From Eretmocerus hayati (lineage: Eukaryota; Arthropoda; Insecta; Hymenoptera; Aphelinidae): 64,000 bases of DNA. A program made the position numbers and the translations under genes. The notes under the pieces were generated by a model. The model was not told where the DNA came from and did not search any database. It saw only the letters and a list, made by a program, of their open reading frames with translations. The stretch covers positions 147,982,522-148,046,521 of the forward strand of contig CM056741.1 in the NCBI GenBank assembly GCA_029851415.1, read 5' to 3'. Positions 45,701-57,700 of the stretch are shown piece after piece. Position 1 is the stretch's first letter. Every line of letters starts with the position of its first letter.

Positions 45701-48700
45701 TTCTTTGACCGATGTGCATGTGATTAAATTCATCTGTACCACTCGAGGAATGGCTTGTTCTTTGAAACATTCCCATCAAACTGAAATGATCTTCTTGTGA
45801 CCATTCCATACTTCGATTTTCCTTTTCATCCTCATTTCTTCATAACCTCATAAGATATCTGGAACAGTAAAATTCCAACCAACGCTCCTTTCTCACTGCC
45901 ATGAATTACTGTGGAGGTTATTGTATAGTGCATAGAGTGCAGTTGATGATGACCACCCGACTCGACGACAGAGTCACTAATTCGACTAATTCTCTATGAG
46001 CATCGTGTCACTCTCTTGGCTTACATTTGCAACCGCTGATTATGCTGCATCAGATTTTGCTCTACTACAATCCTCGTGTTCTCTCTCATCCCAACAACTA
46101 AACAAAACATAACCTCATACAACGTGCTGCTCATTTTTTTTTTTTTTTTTTTTTTTTTGACAAGTCGTCGTAGTCGTTGTCACGAATGAATGTGATGCGT
46201 CACGCGCGCGTGAACAAGAGCTGCACCTATTTTGTTGTACATTGTCGTCGCTGCTGCTGCTGCACTTTTTGACTTTTGAGATGCTGCTCTGGTAGTCAGA
46301 CTGCTCTTGTATTATAATATATAATCTTGTATCATGCATTTTGTCGCGCGTTGACGATGCGTGTCGACGTTATGTGATAAAGGAATAGTGAGTTTAAGCT
46401 GGACAGAAAAGACAGAGAAAGAAAGGGTCGCACATCAGATCGCTCTGAGCGACATCGCGACGCAGTTTTACGAGGAGCATTTGCGTCAAGCTAAAAAATT
46501 CCAGTGAGATGAAATCGTTGCAAATTATTGCTACCACATCCTCTTCTTCTTATGTGGAAAATGAATACTAGAGGCGGGATGCGTGTCCATTGCTGGTTGA
46601 TAGGCGATTTTTGAGATTGATTTTCTCGTCCTTCGAATCTCATGATAAGCCTTGTTGAGCTTGCATTGTAAGATAATTGAAAATAAATTGCTCTGCTAAG
46701 ATATTATGGTATTAGTCGTACACCCTTTGATTTTGGTGTCCAAGCGAAGTATCATGATGAAGATGGCAACATTACTTCATACCGCTGTGTTATTCAATTA
46801 GTATATGCATCTTGTTCAATCGATTGATTTGAGCGGTTGACAAAACAATGTATGAAGTGACCTCAATCAATGATAACATATCGGTCTGGACGAGTGACAC
46901 GAAGTTGGGGTACAGTGTTAAAATTTTATTGAAAACTTTGTTTATATATCACAATAAACTGACTCTAAGTCATCAAGCTTTACTAGCCTCTTCCGAGAAG
47001 CTCATCGAAAAACTGACTCTAAAGCTCGATAGTGGTTAGAACGAATTCAAGAAGCGTCGTACTCTGGAAATTTTTTAAGTTTTCTTGTGGATTCTATGTA
47101 AGCATTCAGTTCTTTCACAAGACTGCCCAGATTTTTGATTGCATCATGAGAACTTGAGAAAAAAATTGAATACTGACGGCAAGTCATTAATTAGAAACTG
47201 ACATCGCCATTCGTGGGCCATTTCATTTACCAAATACTGTTTTACTACCATAAAAGTCTACAGAAAGTGAGAGCAAGAGTACAAGTTTTCCCAGAAGCAA
47301 TGTAAGCAACCGATCGTTCCATCGCAGTTTCCCCCGAGATTTGAATTGATGTCCAGAGCTCGAGCCAGAGCTTCCTTGATCAATACTCTTGGAGAAGTTT
47401 TTTCTGAATGGTGGCTGCCTCTGTTGAGTATGATCCCAAATTGTTAACTTGAGAAGTTACGAAGGTGAAGCGTTTACTGTGACCAAATATGACGAAATTC
47501 GTGTGATTCCTTTGGAAACAAATTCATTCAGTCCAATCGCTCAGTTCGAGTACTGACACACGCCCAAGTTAAGGTCAAATGTAGCAGAACACAACTTATT
47601 GCAAAATACCATAACCTCAACTGTCACCACTGCCGCATGATCACGTGGGAACGTGGCTCTTTAATATACTCTGTCGTTGTATCTCTTACTTTGTTTTCGT
47701 ATCGTGTCCAGCATCCAACACATATTCGCACAATCCAAACCCAAACCCAAACACAAACACTGAGGTAAATACTTGTGAGATCTAACATCAAGCAGAGCAT
47801 CAGCATATATGAACAGCAGCAACAACAACAACGACAAGCAAAGAAAGAAAGAGAGACAAGAGAGCGATCCGTGGGAGATGTTAAAATGAGAAAGGGTTAT
47901 GATGATGTGTAGGTGGTCAAAGAGATATAACCTCGAAATTTTTAAGCTTACGGCTCACGTATTCTGCTCGTCGCAAGAAATCCGTGCGCGTGCGCGCGCG
48001 CCGTCGACACATGTAGACCCATCATAGTCCGCGATTTATGAGTCCAGTGTATAAAACGCTACTACTGATGCACGAAAACTGCACACGCCTCTTCTCAGAG
48101 CAGACGACGACCACAGAGAGTGCATATAATGCAACAAAAAGTATTCCTATATACGTGTATTTGAGAGTGTTCTCAGATGAGACTGTATATATGAAGAAAG
48201 ATATGTGTTTATATAAAAATGCCTGCACGCGCTGCTCTCGCGATCGAAGTCACGCTTTTATAGTATTATATGGGTGCTATATGTGCCCTGACGTCGTCGT
48301 CGTCGAAGTGAGGCGAAATGATGATGAAGACGCTCACGTTTTTTGCATGGATATCCTTAACTTATAAAGTGAGATCTTCAACATGGACCATATTTCATTA
48401 TTTATGTACACACATACATGATACATGTATACTTATAGAAGGAAGATGTAAAAATTCTTGATGCAACTCTGCCGGGTGGGTTCAAGTAAATGAAGAGAGA
48501 AGTACAAGTCAACGGGAAGGTGTTTTTCTTCCATGCGTGCAAGCGCGCACCTCACGCTAATTGACTGAAATCGACTCGTTCTCGCTCACCGAGCAAAAAG
48601 CTCTAATGCGCTATTATCGATAATTTACACCTGCGCGACTCTCGCTATCTCTTTTCTCGTATACATCGACGAAGCCTACGCATTAGTATTTTGTGCTTGC

Positions 48701-51700
48701 TATACTCCCTCTCTGTATGACCTATAAGCATATTGAGCTTGCGGCTCCTCGTTAATCATCCCGGACACTCGTCCTGTAAGCAGCTATTCCATTTTATTTG
48801 TGTAATGTACCACTTGTTCAAGAAATAGAAAAAGAGGGTATCGGAAGGCTCTAATGACTATGATGCTGTTAACACCAGTACCGTTTAAGTTTGCCAAGCG
48901 ATGAAAAATAAGCGATATGCTGCTCGGCTGTGGTGATCGCTCGATGTTAATTATCCGAATTATCGATGAGCGATGAGATGGAGAAGAATTTAATGACAAA
49001 AAAAATGATTATCTAGCTCAAATGATTGATATTGATGAAGAATTTTTTATTTGATGAACCATTGGGAATTGAAAATTTCATATGCGGTTTGGAGCAGTTA
49101 TTCACTGATCACTGAATAATTTTGAGAAGCTGGAAATCGAGCTGCAAATAGAATCAAATGATAATAAAAAATGGGTAATTGTAAAATCTGAATCGTAACC
49201 GTAAATGGAGAGCAGACATGAGTCTGGGATCTCGATCCTTTGTTACTTTTCACATTGATCGATACATTTTGACAAATCAAGAATAGTGGTTATGTTTTTG
49301 GTTTGATTGAATCAACTTGGCCTTACATGACAAAATTGAGAAAAATTAGATGTTCCAGAGCATTAATTCAAACTGCGCGCCAATTCAATATGGCTGCCGT
49401 AACGTAAGCTGTGTCTTCATGCTCGCATAATTTCAATAAATAATATATATAATCATCTCAATCACTTTCAAAACTCTTGGTGAATCATCAATACTTCCAA
49501 CAAATTTGATTAGAACCGAGATGTGGTTTAAATTTTTGCAGTTTGAGCAGCTTCTTGTGAGACGAAGTGACGCCATGTTGGGTCGGCACAATCACGTGAC
49601 TTTTGGATCGCGTCTTCGAGACTACAAAACTAAAACTACTCGTTCTTTTTCAAAAAAGTCTTCAAAAATCGAATGAAACTGCCCTCAAGCAATATTTAAT
49701 TCAAACTTTTGAATAGAATGATCGAAGAAACACATGCTTATTCCATATTTGTAAACATAACCTCTCAATAAAATGCTTTGAGATCCCAAACTAAAAAGAA
49801 ATGGTATCGTTTTGAGGGGCTCAATTAATTTCAATGTATAAAAATTGCGAGCGCGATCGGTATGCATAAATTGAAAATCATGGCGCAGAACCAGGGTGGC
49901 GCGATATAACATCAATGAGGAGCATAACAGCAGCAGTGTCCATCATCAGAGGGAGGAGAAGAAATATCGGAAGATGAGCTCTCCAAGAGGAGGAGGAAAA
50001 GGAGGAAGATCGCGAATAAGACGAAGCAGGTACGAATATATAAAGGGGCCGAGAGAGTTGGCGCGCGGTAGGTGGCTGCCTCGCGGCGGCGAAATGATTA
50101 CAGACTACGCGCGCGAGAGAGCAAGAGAGAGAGAGAGAGAAGAAAGGCGTTTTCTCTCAAACAGCTGTTACATCGGGCGTGTGTACAAGTATCACGCTAA
50201 AAGTTTGACTCTGCCACCATCACCATCATCGCTAACACCTTCATCACCACACTTCGAATTTATACACTTGATAGGTGCATAGTGGAATATCGCGTGTATG
50301 TGTGTGTGTATGTGTGTGTGCGATTTGGGCAAATTTTGAAAGCGATTGGATATCGATTTTTGATAATTGGAGCGATATTTGGACATCGCAGAGCGGACGA
50401 ATTGGATTATTGCCGATGCAATTTTGCGCGATGTTTCGATGAGCGATGTAAGAGAACACGAAAAGATTCGAGGTGGCTATTTGATTGGTACAGGAAATAT
50501 TGGTTATATACTGCAGGTACATTGTAATTTTGCAAAGTGCCAGTGTTGAAATTGTATTATGATAGCCAATCAAGGTAAATCATTTTATTTTTGAGTGAGT
50601 AATATTATGTGATGCTATGGTTCTCAGAAGCCGGTTATTATTTATTGTACTTGCCATATGATTTATCCAATTCAATATTGATTTTAGCTGACGATTGACG
50701 ATTGAAGTGAAATGGAACACGCCAATTTGAAGCGTGAAATCGTAATTTATCGACTGAGTTAATGTGATATTATTATTGCACAAGAAACCGAATGAGAGAG
50801 ACGCACGCACGTGTCATGAATCTGCAGCAATTTGATTTTGTGAATGATCTCGTTATGCGTAAACGAGTGTTGACAAGTGGTTCAGTGGAAATTAATTAAT
50901 CAGAACTGTCGAACCGTTACACAATAACTATACTGTTGCGGACTCGTGTTCAATGTATAAATGGTAAATGTCCTTACTGTTTTACCGACTTGAGTATTTA
51001 TTGACACAGTGACATTGATTGACTGGTTTGTACACAAACATCAGGGAATTGAAAAAAAAATGATAATCGAACGAAATAATGAAGTCTGATGGGCTCAAAC
51101 TATGATATGGGTCTCATGAAGCTTGTCTCTATTTCAAAGAACATAATACACTATAGTCAAGTGAACATGTCATCTGTTACGTTGGCGCAAAGTTGCCCTT
51201 ATATCCACAGACTCTGGAGCCCTTCAGAAAGTAAGTATACATAATAATATAATACTATGGTCTCCGTATATAAGCGAACATCGCTACACGGGGCAATGTC
51301 AACGATCGGCTAAGCTCTCATGGTTTCTCTTGTACCACATAATAAACTCTTTTTGGTCCAAGCGTGCACTTCACCACTCTCACGTATATGTATACGTTAT
51401 ATATACCCCTTTTTCCCTTGCAACTCGTGTCACCAAGTAAGTATGTATATATCCAGAGTGGCCATATGGGAACCGCCTCATAGCCATCAGTTCTCGATTG
51501 CCAGACATATATACACACACACAGGGAATGACAAATCTTGTGACCAAGTTGAAGGGCTCCAAAGGGTCTCTCACTCGTCACACTCATACAAATACACAGT
51601 CATACCCATATATGTATGCATATCACAGAATATAGGTGCACGCGTGCGGAAAAATCGCAGTATCGCATGTACAAGATCTACTGAATTGTCACATCCATGA

Positions 51701-54700
51701 ACTGTTCTGATTCTGGTGGAGCTCCGTTATCGGCTTGCTAAAACATATACATCTGGGCGCGTGCTCTTCTTAGGTTGGAATATATATTGGGGGGTTCACC
51801 ATTCGTTTGATATATATACGTAGATGTGTATATGTGTAACCCTTTTTGGTCGTTTTGTTCTTGTCAACGTGGCGTGATTGGTCGAGTCCGTGTCTTTTTC
51901 TCATTCTCTATACTGATGCAGCTTCCGCTCCCGTGATCTTCCTTAATTGTCGCATACTACTGTCGTGTCGTCTCCCCTATATAGAACGATTCCTAATGCA
52001 AATCCTAATCGTCGGATAATCGCTACTAGCCCCAGAGAATATAACCCTATGTGTATATTTTGCTCATCGCGTATTTTGTGTTATATGGGTGATGCTGTAC
52101 AAGAGGATGTATGCCTTAATTGCTTTTGTTCGTGTATTCTTGTTCTATGGTGTGCCCTTTTTTATTATCTCTTTTGCATTGTTTACGATCGTATTAGTCC
52201 GCGAAGCCTCTTCAGAGATGGCAAATTCCATATAGTATTACAGTGTTGCAATGGAGCCATGGTCATTTCATTTTGGGGTGGCCTATCGCCATGATGTGAG
52301 CCTACTTTGCGATGATCATTTGTGGAAATGTTATGAGATATATGTCTCATTATAATTCGTCCCTGTCAAATGGGAATTTAATTTATTATAGCCGTTCAAG
52401 TGATTTGAGTCATCAAAACGAATTTGAATGAGAATTGCTCCATCTTGGAGCTCTATGGAGCAGACTATGACTGGGAGATCCTTGACAAAGTGAGCTGACC
52501 TGACAACGTGAAAGAGTTCAAGTACCTCAAAAGCCACAACACTGATGATATAAAGATCCCCCTGATGTAATTTTGATAATTCTGGCATTCGTTACATTCC
52601 GATGTGACGGTGATAAAGTAGATACTGTCAAAGATCATAAAACCTACTGCTACACAAACAGACTGTAACACATGCTCCATGAGCTAAACTAACTCATCAG
52701 TCAACTTGAATATTCTCTTGAAATCCGTTAGAAATGAAATTGATTGAAATCCGTTAAAGAGCTAATTCTGCAAGAACTGTGTACTTGAGGATAAATATCT
52801 AGTTGTTCACCTTGGAGGACTAACAAGGGGGACCCACGAAGTGCGGGTCACCAGATCTCACCAAACTTTTTTCACAGTCTCGTGCCACCTAGAATATGAA
52901 GAATCCAGAGTAACTCCGTCGAATGGGCTCCCTGTCCAGAGCTACAAGCAAAAATGTTAGCGTTGCCAGTATATCTGTATATATCACTTTTTAACATGGG
53001 CCTATATGAGCCAATATTAACCTCAGTTGCTGTATCTTTGGACAGGAGGCCCATTTGACAGAGTTACTCGGGATTCTTCCTCTTCTAGGTGGTACCAAAC
53101 TGTGAAAAAAGTCTGGTGAGCTTTGGTGACCCGCACTTCGTGCTCGATTTTGTGGGTCCCCCTTGTAAGTTGACACCTGTTGACCCGCTGACCACTAAGG
53201 GTCACCTAGACCCCAATCCATTCTCAATATTCAAACTCGCGAGCTGCAGAGCCATCAGTAATCTATTCGGGTGTGCCACTACACATCCGTTCGTTAAAAA
53301 CCGAGACCCAATTTTTTGCATGAGGCCTGACTGACCCCATGTGTGGTCGGCGTTATGTTTTGGGTGTGGTTACTGGTCTAATACACATGTATTTCCGACG
53401 TTCCGACGAATCAGTGGATCAACCTGATCAGGCGATTTGTGTTATGTTCCAGAAAGATGTATTTATGAATATTTTGATGCGAAAAATTGCAAAGGATATC
53501 CGGAGTTGAACTTGTCCAAACAATGTCGCAGGTCAGTGTAACTATCAATTTAATCGAATTCATAATCAAATCAACTCATACATCAAGTGACAGCCTGATC
53601 TGTGTCAATATATAGTGATGATATCCAATTTCTACGAATCTGCTTGGATAATAGTGTTCATTCATTACATCATAAATGGAGGAACAATCTGTCAACATAA
53701 CGATGACATTAGGTGGATGAAATAATCGAAAGCTTCCCCATAACTCTCATACCGACGGGTGTGACCACACAAAACCGATTCCGCACTCACATTAGTGTCA
53801 CACAGCGATCAACGCATATAATTTCAATTTCACTCGTCACCCCTCCGAATAACGTGTACATATGACTCTCAATCGCCCCTTTTGTACATCCACGCGTCAT
53901 CCAACCCGTGGTGGAGAAAGTGTATATGAAATATGAATATGCCTATTACAAACCATCATCATCAGTATGTACCCTTGAACCATTATTCTCAATCGTCGAG
54001 TCTTTAAACCCTACAAACCACCACCACTTGACTGTATAGTTTTCAAGTGTTTATCGCGGTATAACTTCAACAAGTTGAGCACCCCATACTTATCATATCT
54101 CCAAAATAGCTATGTACGACTTGTTCAAAGGCAAAGTGGACTAACAATAAGTCCATTACTGTAAATATGATTTTTCTAAGCTCAAAATTTATCTTTCGTC
54201 TTCCAATCAGACCAAAGACCTCTTACAAAAATTTCCCTCCCATTCTCATCATGTTTTCTATATGACAAAAAAGTTCTCATACTTTTTGGGACATTCCTTT
54301 AGGAATGAACATAAAAGTCTCTTCCAATCGAAAATACGGACTTAATTGTTAGTATATTCTGACTCCAAACTACTCAAGTAAATAGCTCGCAAAGCGGTCT
54401 ACGGCATATGCAAAATTCCCCATTCCCGAGTCGTTTTGCCATTTTCAATAGTGAGTGACGCACCCCGTCACAAGCTCGTCCATATAAATCTCTATATCGG
54501 AGATGGAGAAGAGGACCGATGCGACGCGACACGACGCGACGGTGACAACCGGTCTTTAAACGCACAGTTGGACAATGGAACTTTTTTGTCGCAAGGCTTG
54601 AGTATATGGGCCACTACCTTATACCTTATCGTATCACCCTTCCCCTATACATATATAAAGACCTGCTTTCGATGCTCGATTAATGCGCAAAAGGGAGAGA

Positions 54701-57700
54701 TCGACTTTGTTATTCCGTCGATTCACAATGCTGCACCAGAAAACACTAGACTGGCATCAGTCTCTTTCGACACGAATTGCCAAAAAGCAGAATGAACCAA
54801 AGAGCAAGCCATATCGATGATTAGAATGACGCGTCTGATGGATGCGAAGACCCTCGATTCTTGTATTTTGTAACATTTTTCAGATGTTTCGTCAACGTAT
54901 CAATTATTCAGAAGTTTTTAGGTTATGTTTTTGGTTGTCGATTTTAAGAGAATCGCATCGATTTTTAATTGGACGATGTTATAGAGTATCATATTATGCA
55001 GTATGTAGTGGGTTTGGAAACCATGAGAAACTTGATATTACATTGGGCAAATGAATTTCATGGTCGGGGAGACATTGATACTCGCATGCGAGTTACACAG
55101 GTTATGACAAGGAGTAGGATATATATGATGCGATTGCATTAAAATTTATAACGAGACGCGCGCTCGTAGCGTATAATTTTGCGATATTCGTGGTGGAAGA
55201 TTCCAGATTTTGACGAGAGATTCGTTCCATGAAAGCAGAAAAATATTGTGAGACGAGCATCAAGGTAGAATAAAGGATTATTATACTTTCATGAGGAAAC
55301 ATTGTACATTATACGCGTATGATCTGGATCTCTTCATGATAAATAGCTCCGAGCATCAAGACTTTTATCAAACGATCCAAGACAAACTCGTACTTATCGC
55401 ATTCACCTTTGCGATTCACGCAGATAGAAAATTATTATGTTTTATGTGAGTGAGTGAATGAAGTATGAAAAAAAAACTTACCCCTTTCGACAATTTTGCC
55501 GAACAAATTTTTGCCTCTGAGAAAGTTTTTGGTCGAACAGTTCCACCTTCGATTTCTGAATTGATGTTGGCACTCGGCGATCGCAAGATTTGCGCCTCTT
55601 GCGACGGCCATCAGTACACCGGGATTCTCTCGTGCCAATCTCCGCTGTTTCCGCCTCAGGGTTGCGTACACCGTCGGATCCATGTGTAACGAGGTTGGTG
55701 AAATTGGTAGCAAATTGTTTGGTTCGCCTGCTTTTGCAATGCCCCTGTAAGGTCATAATATGAATTGTGAATGTTAGTGGTATGAGGTTGGTGACAAATG
55801 ATTGATGACTGAACAATAATTGTGGACTCTCAATAAGAAAAATTGAAGTTTTGAATGAAATATTTGAGAATTTCAAAGGACTAGAGGAGATCCAAAAATT
55901 TCATCATTTATATGTGGGACAGTTAGATAGATAGGTTATTGTGGAAGTTATCACCAGTTTCGTCGATTTGAAAGGATGGTGGTGAATCTAACGAATTCGC
56001 CTTGAGTTTTCGTCGACCTCATATCAGACTCAAGCTATTTCATTCTTTGGATCGTCGTACTTTAACAAAAGTGTGCACCATGAGGTTTGCGATACCTCGT
56101 GGATCAAACGTCACAATGAAATTTCTATTATAAATATTGAAGATTCATTAAATTTTCCACCATCCTTAAGATCTACGAAAGTTGAAACAGTCTTTACATC
56201 AACTCTCAAGCAACGATTGAATTACCAATATTCTCCTGATGATTAAGTTATTGTTCATGTAAGCCTAATTTTCATGGAATGTTTCAATCACGAAGTGTGC
56301 TGAAACAATATTCAAAGGATTCTCGACCATCGAACTCGTGCACCGAGTAGATCTCAAATTGACAAAAAAAATCAAATTATTCCGTCCAAACCCTTGGTAT
56401 GATGTCGAATGAAACTAGGGATGTACTCTAGTAGATTCTCAAATTCTTCATTATATCACTAAGAGTTTGCACCAAGAATGAGACAGATTTCCTCATCGTG
56501 GATGATCACAATCGTCAAATTCACCAGAGTAAGGGCAGTTATGATAAAATTTTTCGAAAACATTAAAAAACGAGATGGAACAATAGAAGGAAACTAAAAA
56601 ATTAACTTCGGGTACATGCTTGCATTAGACTACCGTTATCCGTGGGATGAGCATTCAAAATTGATTAAAAAATACACGAAGTAACTCATGCACTCTTGGG
56701 TCACAACTAAAATTCGTTTAAGTATACCGAAGTCGAAACTAGATTTCCTATTTTGAATCGCTCGAGCCAGAAAGCCAATAACGCATTTGATCTTGGAGGC
56801 CTGGTTCTTTCCAATTAGTACGCACCAAGCGCAGAAATGTTTTGATAAAAATTTATTGCATTTCTACTTCGACCATGAACTAAAAAGCTTCCCTCCTCAA
56901 AGTGTACAAACCGTTCAAATCCATCTAAGCTCAAAATTTATCACAGTTGTAAAAGATAAAGCGTACCTAATTGAGCGTAGTGGGAGCGTCGGAAAACGCC
57001 GTAAAAAAAGAGCTCTACTAATACATCGGGAGCAATCTGTAACCGCTAAATGAGCGAGTACTCCCCTCGTATATAAAACTGGTGCACTCATATCTACTTT
57101 CTGTATGTACCATATAAAGCCATGTTAACCACGCGTATAATATACCACAAATCCATATCCATAACGCACGCCTCAAAGAGCACACTCATCATCCAGATGA
57201 TCGCAGATGCCTCTTTTAGGGGGGTCACGTGTTTTCAAAATGGCAACACTATAAGTGGCAGGGAAAAATAAAATACTTCAAGGGGGTGTTAATAAAGAGT
57301 CCTCAAAAGCGAATATGATGGAGGGGGCTGCTGCCAAGTGCATCATATCTTGCAGGTTCGGTAGTTATTATTCTACAATCGCACTCTTGACGGTATACGT
57401 ACGCTCTGCGCTGGTGCAAGATTTATGCCCTTGGATCTTGACTGATGCGTCTATTTTAGTGTGTGAGAGAGAGAGAGATATCTTGGACATTGCTCTTACA
57501 TTTATTGTTAATTAAAAGCCATTCGAAGAGGTTGTAAATTGTAAGGAACTTTACGATCGGATGCAATTAGACGTACAAATATTATCTACCATGTGAGGGT
57601 TTCAGAATGATGTGCGCAGGCGCAAAAGCTTTCAAGCTCGAAAAATGTGTGAACTCTATTGTGTATGAAAGGGATGCATGATATGAATTTTCATCGCTGA

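Larger units (their letters stand above)
31477..55481 (-). other. wg: wg intron 2 (~24.0 kb)
   Basis: Phase-1 GT-AG intron. It contains a complete LTR element, three full copies of a palindromic MITE, a hairpin-related fragment, a SINE-like fragment, a 25-base T run and GA-rich clusters, each listed separately. Between 42 and 55 kb there are many short frames but no recognisable exon. Intronic enhancers are plausible for a gene of this kind but cannot be located by eye. Confidence 0.9.

Noticed and set aside
50282..50573. Overlapping ORFs around a GTGTGTATGTGT stretch
   Set aside because: Driven by a (GT)n-type microsatellite. No conserved protein feature.
55478..55876. 132-codon - strand ORF over wg exon 2
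   Set aside because: Shifted frame of the Wnt exon. Its residues do not match any Wnt block.
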